Shown here one piece after another: positions 11,076 through 21,756 of a DNA stretch of 64,000 nt. Positions within the stretch are counted from its first letter, which is position 1. Every line of letters starts with the position of its first letter. The DNA is from Spisula solida (lineage: Eukaryota; Mollusca; Bivalvia; Venerida; Mactridae). The stretch is from NCBI GenBank assembly GCA_947247005.1, contig OX365957.1:8900817-8964816 (forward strand), given 5' to 3'. A program made the position numbers and the translations under genes. The notes beneath the pieces are model-generated. The model was not told where the DNA came from, did not search any database, and saw only the letters and a program-made list of their open reading frames with translations.

Positions 11076-12099
11076 TATTGGGCGTTAGAGAAGTGTAACG
11101 CTAAGTCATCAGTCCAGTCAATGCGCTCCTGGGAGGGTTTTCCTGCAATAGCATCATCAAGGGGGGCAATAATTGAGGAGCAGTTAGGTATGACCCTGGC
11201 TAACACTTTGTAGGCACCGATAAAGGAACGTAGGCCATTAACAGTTGTCGGAGAACATGTATCTAATACAGAGACTCTGTGAGAGTTAGCAGTTACAGTA
11301 TCACTTGACCATGTCCAACCTAATATAGTGGTTGACGTTGGAGCAATGACGGTTTTAGAAGGTGAGAGTTTTAAGTTCGATTTGTGGAGTGCTTGAAGTA
11401 CCTGTTGCCAGTTGGAAAGAAGTTCCTCTGGAGTATTACCTCCGCAGTACAGGTCATCAGCAAGTTTGGCTACAAAACCCCTTTGAATACAATCCCCAAG
11501 AACTCTTGACATGAGTTCCTCTAATGCGGTTTCAGAACCTGGCACGCCCATGGCTGTGCGTCTGTATACACGCACTCCTTTAAAAGGGTAGCAACTCCAC
11601 AGTACTTCATGGAGTCCCTAGAGAAGGGAATCTGATAGAAAGCTGAGGTAAGATCAGTTTTGATAATGAATTTCCATGGTGCTATTGTACGGAGAGTGGA
11701 ATCTACATCTGGCATAAGAGAGGGCTGTTGCTTGCTGTATCGGCCGACATCAGCAAAGTCTGTAACTAATCTGTAACCACCTTGGGGCTTTTTAACTAGA
11801 AATGAAGGGTTCAGATACTCAACATTTATGTTGAGATCTTCTGGTAAGCGGAAAACACCCTGCCGTTCAAGTTCATCAAACTTCTGTTGTAATTCAACCA
11901 GTCTGTCACGATTGTATTGGGGTACTCTACCCTTTCTTTGTGGAGGTTGGACAGGTCCCATGTTGACCTTTGTTTGGAAAGAACCCACAGTACCATTATA
12001 GCCCTTATTGAGATCAGGATTGAAAACATCATCAAATTTGTCATGGAGTGACTTAATTTTGATTCTTGCCTGTGATGGTAAGATATGATCAGGGTCCAA
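11075..12099 (-). pseudogene. Reverse transcriptase of the gypsy-like element
   Basis: The first frame (12099-11521) has [40 protein letters not shown] and [14 protein letters not shown], the fingers and palm blocks of a Ty3/gypsy RT. One frame change near 11575 joins it to the second frame (11575-11075), where [19 protein letters not shown] leads to [15 protein letters not shown] is the catalytic aspartate pair, read here as LADD instead of the canonical YVDD. The thumb and connection follow with [10 protein letters not shown] and ILGWTW. The two frames overlap by about 55 bases, consistent with a small indel in CTTTTAAAGGAGTGCG. Confidence 0.88.
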
Positions 12100-12465
12100 C
12101 TGAATTGAGTCAGAAAAGGCAGTGATACAATCTTTAGATTAGGTAGGAACTAGATTTGGTGCTATCTACATGAGAATCAGGTACAGGTTGGGTAAGTCTT
12201 ACTTGGCAAAAATGATCATGTTTATGCAACTTCTGTGAGTTAGAAGAGTCATTAAGGATTCTAATTTTTCCATCAACAGCTTCAATAATTTGAGGGCTGG
12301 GTCAGTCTGTACTGATGCTATCACAATCATAGCGTCTCTCGATGGCTAATCAGGAGGAGCCTCGCCTAATATCCCAACTTCCACAATGTCACCAGGCCAG
12401 ATAACTGTTGAAGCAGTTACGCGCAACACAAAGGGGTGTGTCATTCTTGTGGCAGAATCCCCTGA

Positions 12466-12840
12466 AACTGACTACACTCTTACAGAGTCACCAATAGTAA
12501 TTTCCTGTTTGAATGGGCGAACAGATATATCATTAAAGGCCATAAACGTAACACCGGCCAAAACATCCACATCAAGGTTATCAACAACAAGTGCATCAAG
12601 ATGGAATGAGCTTTTACCACGCGATAGGGTGATGTGAGTTTCACCAATAATTTTGAGGGGCGTGGCTCCATCAGCTTGGAGAGCATTTTGAGAAGTGGGT
12701 TTAATTGATGCCCCAATAGACCTCGCAAGATAGGACTTAATCATGCTTATTTCAGCCCCTGTATCTAATGTAAGTGTACGGGCATGGTGTTTGTAGAACA
12801 CTTTAAGTGTTGGGGACCTCTTTGTACTAACTATACGAGA
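12466..12840 (-). pseudogene. Aspartic protease of the gypsy-like element
   Basis: The minus-strand frame has SPTLKVFYKHHARTLTLDTG, where DTGA is the catalytic motif of retropepsins, followed by EISMIKSYLA. It ends with VDVLAGVTFMAFNDISVRP, in which the VLAG block corresponds to the hydrophobic (I/L)LG motif near the domain end. It lies between gag and RT. The opposite-strand frames covering the same bases (12386-12637) are shadows. The stretch 12100-12465 should be the PR-RT linker and is broken by stops. Confidence 0.78.
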
Positions 12841-13078
12841 TGAAGGATTTACATGGTGATTGAGTTAAGGGTGATTATCAACATGTTTAGTATGAAACCA
12901 ATGGTCAGTACCAATTGTCTGTATGGGATCACCACGCGCGTCATGCATAGAATTATGATTATGATGAATAGGTTCCGAATAAGACGACGTAATATAACCA
13001 TGCGACACAAAGTGGACTGCGAAAGGGGTGCCTAGGTCATGCTCATCATTTTCATATTCATTAAATGAGATGCAATCG

Positions 13079-13895
13079 CTATCTTGATAAGTAATGATCA
13101 CTGTTCCTTCTTGCTTGTTTGCACAGTGGGCAACAAGGGATTGAATGATTTTGAGATTTCTGTTTTGTAGAGGCTTGAGACTTGAAACATGAACGCAATA
13201 CTTTGGCTTCCTGAGTGGAGTTTATTTCTTCAAGCAGACTGTCTAACGCCAATGATATTTCAGGTTTAAGTGATGCTAGAGTCTTTGAACACAAAACTGT
13301 TCCATAACGTTGCTTCACTAATGCAGGTAATTTGGTGTTGAGAAGCCTTAACCAGGTACTCGCTATGAAATTTTCCACAGTTGGAGATAATTCTTCGTCC
13401 CCAGTTGGTTTTTCACCATGATATGTAATGTTTGCATTTGCTTTCAGTAAACTGTCCTCGACAAATGATAGCAAGCGCTGATAAAGATCTTATGGACGCC
13501 CATCAGGCTCTAATTTTATGTAATTAAGGTCCAGGAAATGAGCACCGATAGGCTGGAAACCGAAGTGTTTTCGAATACTGTTCCAAATGCTCTCAAGTGA
13601 GGTCGATTTTGTTACAAACGTTGATCGCGATGTTATTAGGCAGTAGTTGGCGATTTGCCCTAGCATGAGCTCGAGATGGGTCACCTCTTGTTGAGCTGTT
13701 CGTCGCTCTGCTTCTGGCACTGCTTCATTATCGTTCTCAAATCCACGCACAGGGTTTGCATTAGATTTCTTCAACCACTTGCAGCCATCGACAAGGAACG
13801 GTGCAAAATTCGGATCTAGTGATAAAATGTACTTAAGATTCTGTGATTATCTCATGCGTGGACAAAGTCCACTGTTTAGGAGCTCTGGAAGACAT
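13079..13895 (-). pseudogene. Gag of the gypsy-like element
   Basis: The start is taken at the ATG at 13895, giving [21 protein letters not shown] frame change follows, then [20 protein letters not shown] and [19 protein letters not shown], a helical region with [14 protein letters not shown] and [14 protein letters not shown], and after another break LSFVEDSLLKAN. The end carries IPCCPLCKQARRNSDHYLS, a CxxC...H arrangement that looks like a damaged zinc knuckle. A further acidic frame, 13101-12865, probably bridges gag to the protease. Gag of LTR elements packages the RNA into particles; this copy cannot make a full protein. Confidence 0.72.
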
Positions 13896-14055
13896 TTTCT
13901 AGTTGCACAGATACACGGTGCGAATTTGGAAAGATAATTTTTAATCAACAAGTCCAATTTGATGGAAAATTCGGACTTCTTGGTACGCAAATGACACGAG
14001 TAGGTACATGTAGATTTGAACACTCTGCCGGAGGACTTGGTCGTCTTCATGCTGG

Positions 14056-14192
14056 TTAAGAATAACTGGGATATTTTATAAAGGCACATTTTATTGGAGC
14101 GCAAATTATCTCATGCAAATGGCGAACAACTATACAAAGGGGAAGTAACTCAGTCGTCGATAAAGTCGCTACTCAACCTTACTGGCGCAATA
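14056..14192 (-). repeat. 5' LTR of the gypsy-like element
   Basis: The segment is the partner of 6846-6976. On the minus strand it begins TATTGCGCCAGTAAGG, where the 3' copy has TGTTGCGCCAGTACGG. It has an extra ~10 bases (GTTGAGTAGC) and contains CTTTATAAAATATCCC, a TATA-like box. A leader of about 160 bases separates it from the gag ATG at 13895. The two copies differ at many positions, so insertion is not recent. Confidence 0.68.
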
Positions 14193-14639
14193 ACTGGTCA
14201 GTGCATATTTTGAACTTATAGTATATGCACTCATAAATGCGAAATTGAGACAATATCTTCTCAATACTTGTATGTCTAGTGATAAGTAGATTGGGGGTGA
14301 ATTACATCAAGTTGTTATTGTATTTCCCAAACAGAGTACGCTACGAGTATAAAAAGCTCCTTCGACCCTCGATTATCTATTCATTCCAGACTCTGTATTA
14401 GTTACTTAATGAAGCTGTCACGATTTCATCCTATATAACAGATGTTCTGTAAACTGATATAATATTATAATTGATGTGTTGATCCATGTGAATTCGTATA
14501 GATAACTTCCATAGGAAAAGCCTATGTTCCACTAAGGAATTTCTCTTCTGCGAGGAATTACACATAGTTTCCCGATGGCCCCGACGGCTCCCGAGTTTTG
14601 CAGAACCTGCCCCGAAGCTCCCAATTGTCATCGGTAGTA
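14193..14639. other. No gene recognised
   Basis: AT-rich flank of the LTR element. GAGTATAAAAAGCTCC near 14347 resembles a TATA box, but no reading frame follows. Confidence 0.4.
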
Positions 14640-15240
14640 CATCCCCGAGGCAGTGGGACCGACGTATAACGTCGGGAACACATCGGGAGTTATCTGGATG
14701 CCTCCCGAATCATCGCACGTGAATATTCAGGGATTAAATCCCAAGACCGCGAATGTGCCACCGAAATATTTCCGACTGTTCTCCAATTTTTTTAAAATCC
14801 GGAATGTTCCTGACACTATAGCGAAACATCGCCGCGGAATACGTCTTTATCGCGGAACCATCCCCGAATGCGTCCCCGAGATATCCCAGGGATATTCCCG
14901 ACATGAAATCGCGAGTACATAGGGCAAAATTCATTTACATGCATTGAAATTTCCTGATGTACTCTTGATGTCACTAATTGTCTAAAGACCTCCCCGAGAC
15001 AATTGAGAGCTTCCCTCGGTCATCGGGGCACCTCATTATTTCAATCTGCAGTACATCCTCGAGGCAGTTGGACCGACGCATCAATCGGGAAACATCGGGA
15101 GTTCTCCCCCATTCTTCCCGATTTCATAAATTGTCTCGTGACTTCCCGAAGCTTCCCCTAGACCACTAGTCCCCTGTTCCCGATGCCTCCCACAGCTCAT
15201 TAATTTCCATCGGGAGTACATCACCGAGGCAGAAAATGCT
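14640..15240. repeat. CCCGAGGCA / CGGGA-rich dispersed repeat
   Basis: The stretch carries about two and a half copies, roughly 390-400 bp apart, of a unit with GTACATCCCCGAGGCAGT, GGGACCGACG or TGGACCGACG, and CATCGGGAGTT. The copies start near 14635, 15048 and 15211. It is dense in CCCGA and TCGGG, so short inverted pairs are frequent, and it stands out from the surrounding AT-rich sequence. The open frames 14653-14922 and 14734-14934 on opposite strands are by-products. No element class is assigned. Confidence 0.65.
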
Positions 15241-15332
15241 CAGTTGGACCTAGATTTAAGCGATGGCGCATTACTGTAGAATGGCGCTTATTTTCCATGG
15301 ATATAATTTGTTCAAAAGGATAATAAAATATC

Positions 15333-15380
15333 GGACAGGGAAGGCAGCACTCATTTCAAACAGCCGAGCACAGAAAACAG
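15333..15380 (+). repeat. Fragment of the 7747-9318 repeat family
   Basis: ATCGGACAGGGAAGGCAGCA and CAGCCGAGCACAGAAAACA match the left end of the repeat at 7747 and at 23975. The similarity stops after about 50 bp, so this is a truncated copy or a shared terminal motif. Confidence 0.6.
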
Positions 15381-15459
15381 AACTATCACTGGAGTGATGA
15401 ATCATACCCCCGCAGCACTGCTTGATACAGGAATATAGTTACTTTATCTTTTAAAATCC

Positions 15460-16504
15460 AGTACAAACCATGACATGCATAACCATATAACCTTTGACCT
15501 CTATGTGCGACCTTTGGGCTAGGGACCTTGATCTTTTAAATGACACGCCGTCTTGATGTGGTACACATCTGTCCAAGTAATGTTAAAATCAAGTAAAAAA
15601 CGAAAAAGTTACAAAGTATATATGACTTGCATGACTGTATAACCTTTGACCTCTTTGTAAGACCTTGACAAAAGTACAGAGAGGACAAAAATCACATGCC
15701 TATTTGATCCTTTTAACCTTTGATCATAAGTGTGACCTTAACCTTTAAGCTAGGGACCTGGGTCTTGCACACGACACACTGTCTTGATGTGATAAACATT
15801 TGTACCAAGTATCATAAATATCCAATATGAAATGACAAAGTTACAGAGCGGACACAATTTTGTGCCTTTTAACCTTTGACCTTCAAGTGTGATCTTGACC
15901 TTTGGGCTAGGGACCTTGGTCTTGCACATGACACACCGTCTTGATGTGGTGAACATTTGTACAAAGCCATTTTAAAATCCAGCAAGAAATGACAAAGTGA
16001 CGGAGCGGACACGACTTGAATGGCTATATGACCTTTGACCTCTAAGTGTGACCTTGGCCTTTGAGCTAGGGACCTGGGTCTTGCGCATGACACACTGTCT
16101 TGATGTGGTAAACATTTGTACCAAGTATCATAAATATCCAATATGAAAAGACAAAGTTACAGAGCGGACACAATTTTGTGCCTTTTAACCTTTGACCTTC
16201 AAGTGTGACCTTGACCTTTGAGCTAGGGACCTGGGTCTTGCACATGACACACCGTCTTGATGTGGTGAATATTTGTACCAAGCCATTTTAAAATCCAGCA
16301 GGAAACGACAAAGTTACAGAGCGGACACGACTTGCATGACTATATGACCTTTGACTTATAAGTGTGACCTTGGCCTTCAAGCTAGGGACCTGGGACTTGC
16401 GCATGACACAACGTCTTGATGTGGTAAACATTTGTACCAAACCATTTAAAAATCCAACAAGAAACGACAAAGTTACAGAGCGGACACGGCTTGCATGACT
16501 ATAT
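15460..16504 (-). repeat. ~165 bp tandem core of a pearl/HINE-like element, left half
   Basis: About six imperfect repeats contain GACCTTTGACCTCTAAGTGT, GAGCTAGGGACCTGGGTCTT, CATGACACACCGTCTTGATG, GTGAACATTTGTACCAA and AAAGTTACAGAGCGGACACG. The array stops at GCATGACTATAT at 16504, where the 6.39 kb transposon is inserted, and resumes at 22894 in register. The minus-strand open frames here (15750-16470) are translations of the repeat and not genes. The same core occurs in opposite orientation at 30310-31130. Confidence 0.88.
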
Positions 16505-16815
16505 CGACGCCCCAGAAATATAAGGTCGTGTTACTTACGACCTTATATGATGTATACATTTTCGGAAAGCTGACGCCAAGACGCATCTTATGCACCCGAT
16601 TTTTTTTAATTTGAACTTGCTTTTTTGAACCAAAAGTGATAATAATGAAAGGTCGTATCTACATTCAATTCATGTATCAGTAATAGAAGGTCGTATGTGA
16701 TGACCAGTCTGGTAATAGAATGTCGTAAGTAACAGATACGACCATTGGGGTATTCGTGAACTTTGTATATGTTCTAGTAATAAAAGGTCGTATATGCCAC
16801 TTACGACCTATTATT
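16505..16815. repeat. Left TIR and subterminal GGTCGTAAGT cluster
   Basis: After the TIR, AAGGTCGTGTTACTTACGAC, GAAAGGTCGTATCTACATTC, AGAAGGTCGTATGTGATGAC, AATGTCGTAAGTAACAGA and AAAAGGTCGTATATGCCACT follow one another within 300 bp, several of them paired with ACTTACGACC in inverted orientation. They look like repeated binding sites. Their role is inference. Confidence 0.75.
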
Positions 16816-17171
16816 TCTGAAAATGGTACAAAATCTTTAAATCGAAACAATAAAATGATCGAATGTAGCGTCTTTCTGATAATTATATTGTTGATTTGGT
16901 CGGTAGAAGCACAGTTCACAGAATTACTTACATCGCCTCGGGTTTTATTAACAGTTTTCTCATGCATCTCTACCACTGTGGTCGTATTACTGGCATCCAG
17001 GGATTTCCTGGCCAGTGCCCCCGCCAAGTTGGGTATTCTGGGTTCCTTGGTTTGTACCTCTGATTTGGGTCCCGATGTGGATTTTGGTGAAACGTTCGAA
17101 AATGTATTGTTTTTTTTGTACATCATAATGCTTCTGTCCAAAGATGTTGCTATGGAAGCCCTGGAGGGCAC
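16677..17171 (-). CDS. Unrecognised ORF inside the 6.39 kb transposon
   Basis: A 164-codon minus-strand frame with no family I recognise. Residues about 1-60 are hydrophilic (PKSTSGPKSEVQTKEPRIPN, then LAGALARKSLDAS). The bases from 16920 to 17170 are GC-richer than their surroundings, which hints at former coding sequence. The C-terminal third runs into the GGTCGTA subterminal repeats and is probably not genuine. A plus-strand frame (16756-17205) covers the same bases and reads as hydrophobic segments, so strand is not settled. It lies inside the left end of the transposon and could be an exon of an element-encoded protein, or chance. Confidence 0.3.
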   Translation of the reverse strand: MPSRASIATSLDRSIMMYKKNNTFSNVSPKSTSGPKSEVQTKEPRIPNLAGALARKSLDASNTTTVVEMHEKTVNKTRGDVSNSVNCASTDQINNIIIRKTLHSIILLFRFKDFVPFSEIIGRKWHIRPFITRTYTKFTNTPMVVSVTYDILLPDWSSHTTFYY

Positions 17172-17364
17172 TATTGACTTAGGTTTTGTGACTTATGACT
17201 TGTGACTTAGAACTTGTGACTAATGACTTGTGACTTTCATTCTACAAATAAATCTGCGCGCACTTCCTTGGGCATCATGGATGGTGAAGGATGCTGTCTG
17301 AATCGGAATTACCTGATAATAGTCTATAGTGAGTCAGGTAAGTCGGCATTAGTTTTGTTTGATT

Positions 17365-17571
17365 GAAATCGTCATTGGTGAAGGCATCGAACCATTATTC
17401 TGCATCGTTAACACCATTAACTAGAATACCGTTCATGTAATAGCATAATGTCACATGGTATTATATATGAAATCGTCATTGGTGAAGGCATCGAACCATT
17501 ATTCTGCATCGTTAACACCATTAACTAGAATACCGTTCATGTAATAGCATAATGTCACATGGTATTATACG
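17365..17571. repeat. Exact-looking 104 bp tandem duplication
   Basis: GAAATCGTCATTGGTGAAGG starts at 17365 and again at 17469, and the sequence between is repeated with almost no change through GTCACATGGTATTATA. The near identity suggests a recent duplication. No gene is involved. Confidence 0.92.
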
Positions 17572-17646
17572 TGTATATGTGCATACATAATTATAATGGT
17601 TTGCTTCCTTTTCGCTATCATTTGTGCGTCTCATAGTTATTCTTCT

Positions 17647-18431
17647 GATATAGAAAAGGTCCAAATTGAATTCTGTAGATATTTTAAGGGGTAAATTCGT
17701 CTGTCAATAATTGTATGGTATTGGGAGAATGTGGACGTCTTCCGCTATGCACAATTTATTACACCAAAAGTATCAAATATTGGTGTAAATTGTTACATAT
17801 GTCAAATTCGCGTTATCCAAAAAATTGTTATAAAATGTTAATGTCGCATGATGCTTTAGGTCGAACAAATTGGGCTACAAATATAAAAGAACAACTATAT
17901 AAATACGGCTTTGGTTACGTTTGGATAAATCAAGATATTGGTGATTTAAATATGTTTATCTCTTCGTTTAAACAACGTATAAATGACAGTATGAAGCAAA
18001 ACTGGTCAGGTGAAATATCAGCTTCTTCTAGATGTGATACATATGTAACGTTTAAATCCTTATTGAATATTGAAAAATATCTATGCATCGATATACCTTT
18101 CTCGTTTAGGAAATCCCTCGCACGTTTCAGATGCTCAAACCATAAACTTAACATTAAACTAGGAAGACATTATGGAATAGAAAGATCCGATAGAATATGT
18201 CTATATTGTTTCATTCACTTCAATCAATTAATATCAGAAAATGAATATCACGCATTCTTTATATGTCCAAAATATTCTGAAATAAGAGAACGATACTTGT
18301 TTAGTTGGTATACTGGAAGATGTGATACTTCTGATTTTGAAAATTTAATGAGAAATGAGTGTCATATTATTTTAAAACGAGTATCACAATATGTATCAAA
18401 CTTAATGCAGTGCATTGACAATTTACGATAG
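17647..18431 (+). pseudogene. C-terminal fragment of a non-LTR retrotransposon ORF2
   Basis: The plus-strand frame 17693-18431 contains VLGECGRLPLCTIYYTKSIK, YWCKLLHMSNSRYPKNCYKM, NWATNIKEQLYKYGFGYVWI, FRKSLARFRCSNHKLNIKLG, and the Cys/His-rich ICLYCFIHF...EYHAFFICPKYSEIRERYLF before a stop after CIDNLR. This is the post-polymerase C-terminal region of an ORF2 family that is abundant in bivalve genomes; it carries no catalytic residues. A frame change near 17692 joins it to DIEKVQIEFCRYF upstream (from about 17650), which belongs to the same protein. The RT palm is absent, so the copy is 5'-truncated, as is usual for LINE insertions. It lies inside the inverted-arm structure. Confidence 0.8.
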
Positions 18432-19525
18432 AACATTTTATATGAGCACATTAATCACCTTTACTTTGTTAGAATCATACTTTATTTTACTTTTGTGAGC
18501 AAATTTTGACCTATTTCATGATATCATTATATGTATACACTATTGTTACTGTTGTTTAGTATCATTGACTTATTCTTAAAAATTTGCAATGGACACAACT
18601 TACTATTTTTGAAATTATTATGTGAACATGCATGTATTTGTATTTTGGGCCGGTGGTCTTTATTTACGTAATAATAAACTTGTATTTGAGACAGATAGTT
18701 CGGATTATACATATAGATTTTAAGTTTTGTTAAAGTAATGATAATCATATGTTCTTCTACATTTTTCCAGGTGAAGAAACCGGAATGTCCGTGCTGTGTG
18801 TGTATGTTCGGTGCGTTTGGTTCCACAAATGATGTCGCGGTGCATACCTATTTACCTGCATTGTCTTTATATCCAGCAAAGCAACCGGCTCAAATGTAAA
18901 TTTGGCAATTGTGTGACACTATGGGCTAGAAAAGAGTTTGTATGTGATTGTTTTGTACCATAATAGTAGAACATTTTAAGGTTTTGCAAACAAATTCCAA
19001 GTTTTGGATATCAATACATTGTTATTTATGGCGCCAATGAACTAAGCTTTTCTAGATAGCTTTATATTATCCGTATAGGTTTGATTTCATAGTCAAACAT
19101 CTATAAAAATAATACGCTATTCTGTCATGTTTTGAAATACATGTAATGCAGCAGACTCAAAGTTGTCATTTGCAAATGCGTGTTTGTCTACCGTTCATCC
19201 TTTGCAATATAATAACTGTATTTGTGTTAGCTTCGTATACAAAATAAAGCAATTAAGACCAACAACACTGTCAATTTCATGATTTAATACCATTCCATGA
19301 TTTGGGCTTACTGATAACAAACGACGGATAACAAACTCTGTCATATTTAATTACAACATTTATAATAACAACACTTGTTATGATACATTTTGCTGTCTAT
19401 AAGTTTATCAAAGATAGTGTGTATTTCACATTTTACACGTCATAAGTTACAAGTTTCAAGTCTCAAGTTATAAGTCACAAGTCACAAGTTACAAGTCACA
19501 AGTTACAAGTCACAAGTCATAAATC

Positions 19526-20164
19526 GAAATCTTAATTGGCATGCAGAAATACACTTGACGTTATAACCATATTAGTGGGTTACTATACGAATAAATGAAG
19601 CATTAGACCAACATGTCAACATTATTAGAGCAACATATACATGAACTTATACTAAAGTGGCTCACCATAACAAAACCGACTAACAACATGTCACACTGTT
19701 TGGAATTAAACGCATGCCTTTCCAACATCTCAAAATCAATTGGAGTACATGTATATCATCAAACTTGTACTGTATCATAGTACAGGGTCTTAAGGGTCCC
19801 ATATCATAAACTTTCCTATTTTGTGCCACTCAGTCCAGATCGTCTTGTATTTCTCTGTCGACTTTATCAACCATAACGTCCATTTGAGTATATATAGGTT
19901 CATAACGAGACAATGATATTTATGCTCAACTTGCACGGGTTTATTGTAAGTATATGCATTTCTGTCCACCGCAGTAGTGGTGTTCTTCACAGCTTTTATG
20001 CAATATTCCACAAGAGATATTTTGAGGATTCCATGACAATAAAAGCAGATTTTCATTTTATCTCCACCTGCAAAAACAAACAAACATTTTAAGTACACTG
20101 GCCATTCGATTCACCATTCGATTCGTCACGATAGTGACGCTAAAATTATACAACTATAATCTAT
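19526..20164. other. No gene recognised, transposon interior
   Basis: AT-rich. The minus frame 19790-20098 (102 codons) is compositionally ordinary and shows no motif that I recognise. Confidence 0.4.
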
Positions 20165-20725
20165 CTAAACGTGGGCTTCCATATGTTGCGGATTGGTGCA
20201 GTCAACTGTTTTCCAAAACGCAACTGACCCTTGGTTGTTAAGATGCACTTCATCATAGTAGAGTGTCTGATCTACCTTGCTACCCTTCATTATATATTTG
20301 TATTGTTGCGGAATGTTAATCATTTGTCTCTGCACATATTCTCTAAAAGCGTGTTAGTTTTGTTGATATTTTCAGTTGAAAGAATATCCTTTTTATTGTA
20401 GTATTGAGGATATGACTATTTTTCCTTTGGAGTTAATCCCTTTAAGTGAGTTGGTAATGTAATGAAATTCATTGCAAATGACAGTTCGTTGGTCAGCATT
20501 TGAAATATTGTTAATGCCTGCATGAATGATGATAACACCTGCCTCTTTCGTTGTTTTGTGTGCTGTACTACTACTAGGCTCAGCAATAGCGGTCTTAATA
20601 CCTTTGACTGTTGCAACACAATGTGATTTGATATGGACAGTTGTTTGTGTGTTAGACATTTTCTCTTTAAGCAGTCCTTTAGTAACAAGAGTCACTTAGT
20701 ATAAAGACTTGTTTATTAGCTTGTG
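20165..20725 (-). pseudogene. Broken SGNH/GDSL-type hydrolase domain
   Basis: The minus-strand frame 20695-20393 contains VTKGLLKEKMSN, HIKSHCVATVKGIKT, and VIIIHAGINNISNAD, followed by FHYITNSLKGIN and KIVISSIL. HAGINN is block III (GxN) of SGNH hydrolases. After a frame change, the downstream part has LLENMCRDK, and near 20262-20235 LYYDEVHLNNQG, whose DxxH is block V with the catalytic Asp and His. The block I Ser region lies at the damaged 5' edge near 20700. SGNH esterases are carried by some CR1-type LINE ORF1 proteins and by other mobile elements. It is divergent from the transposase-like gene starting near 20838. At least two stops make it non-functional. Confidence 0.72.
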
Positions 20726-20837
20726 TGCTGTTGTGTTGAATCTGTTGACTGGTCGGGGTTGGTGAAGGATCCTTTGTTTGAGTTACTGGTGTTATGACGC
20801 TCGAAATCAGAAGAATGTAGACAAAGACATGGCCCTT

Positions 20838-21756
20838 TTATAAAACCGAAACAAACGAACAGTAATAAACTTCGATCTACAGAATGTGCTTATTTCACCA
20901 AAAAGTTACATTGGCGAAGTGTATTATAGCCAAAAATTGGCAACATATAACCTGTCTGTGTTTGATATTGTTTCAAAAGAGGCTAAGTGTTACATGTGGA
21001 ATGAAACATTAGCTAAGCGAGGCAGTTGTGAAGTTGGTTCTTGTTTGTATGAATATAACAAAGTGTTGGAGCTGTCAAGCATCTTACATATTACTCTGAA
21101 AGTTGTACTGGTCAACAAAGGAATCTTTATTTCTCAGCGATGTGCTTTTATAGCGTTATTAATTTACCAATCAATACAACCACACATTACTACTTTGTGA
21201 GGGGTCACTCACAAATGGAAGGCGATTCTGTACATGCGACAGTTGAGAGATTCGTAAAAGGCGCGATATGTTTGCGCTCTCCGATTGTGTTCTCGCTGTA
21301 AGAAACAGCAAAGTGTCACGGCCTAGGTATGATGTCTATGAAATTGTACAAAGTGATGTCAAGAACTTAAAACGTTTATCATCCGACACAATATCTAATC
21401 GAAATATTGATACAGATTGCAATATTGTCCAATGAAACAAAGTCCATTCATTCCAATATCGGAAAACCCATCCAAATATGGTGTTTTTTAAGAATAATTT
21501 CGAAGATGAATGGAAAATGTTTCAAATTGATAGAGGTAGTCGCAGAACTACAACATTGCAACCAATGTCCGGATATCATCTGCAATCACTCTATGATAGT
21601 CCGTTGCCTATATCCAACATTAAGTACAATGACTTGATGAAACTTTGTAAGTCCAATATAATCCCTCCTGTATACCATCCCTTTTATCAGGCTCTCCCGA
21701 ATGGAAATATGTCCGGTCGCCTTCCTGAACCCCACGAGTCGGAAGACTCGATGTAA
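20838..21756 (+). pseudogene. C-terminal half of a transposase-like protein, DUF7869-like
   Basis: Four plus-strand pieces join in order. First is NFDLQNVLISPKSYIGEVYY with LATYNLSVFDIVSKEAKCYM and WNETLAKRGSCEVGSCL. After a frame change near 21095 comes SESCTGQQRNLYFSAMCFYS and FVRGHSQMEGDSVHATVERF. Then RPRYDVYEIVQSDVKNLKRL. Last, from about 21460, is MVFFKNNFEDEWKMFQIDRG and the tail SPLPISNIKYNDLMKLCKSN with IIPPVYHPFYQALP. This WDET / SDSCxGQNRN / GHxQMExDS pattern belongs to a large uncharacterised invertebrate protein family that I associate, from memory, with Pfam DUF7869; it behaves like a mobile-element gene. It lies in the TIR element and is its best transposase candidate. Here SDSC reads SESC and QNRN reads QQRN, possible loss of key residues. 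Confidence 0.65.

Larger units (their letters stand above)
6846..14192 (-). mobile_element. Degenerate Ty3/gypsy-like LTR retrotransposon
   Basis: Read on the minus strand the element carries, in order, a short LTR (14192-14056), gag, aspartic protease, reverse transcriptase, RNase H, integrase with an HHCC finger and catalytic core, an integrase C-terminal domain, a purine-rich tract (about 6990-6977) and the 3' LTR (6976-6846). The PR-RT-RH-INT order is the Ty3/gypsy order. It is broken by frame changes and stops in almost every domain. Two insertions interrupt the integrase: 7747-9318, and a MITE/hairpin at about 9746-10004. Without the insertions the element would be roughly 5.5 kb. It cannot be autonomous. 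Confidence 0.88.
17190..19525. mobile_element. Inverted TTGTGACTTATGAC minisatellite arms, possible nested element
   Basis: The left arm (17190-17235) repeats TTGTGACTTATGACTTGTGA. The right arm (about 19438-19520) repeats the reverse complement, AAGTCACAAGTTACAAGTCA, for about 80 bp. The arms enclose 2.2 kb that includes a tandem duplication and an RT fragment. Inverted arms made of short tandem repeats suggest a foldback-type element nested in the larger transposon. Exact ends and target duplication are not visible. Confidence 0.5.

Noticed and set aside
12386..12637. Plus-strand ORF over the protease region
   Set aside because: The minus strand carries DTGA and adjoining protease motifs, so the plus frame is a shadow.
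15750..16470. Series of similar 60-90 codon minus-strand ORFs (also 23093-23497, 30295-31101)
   Set aside because: They are translations of the ~165 bp tandem repeat, repeated with it, and not genes.
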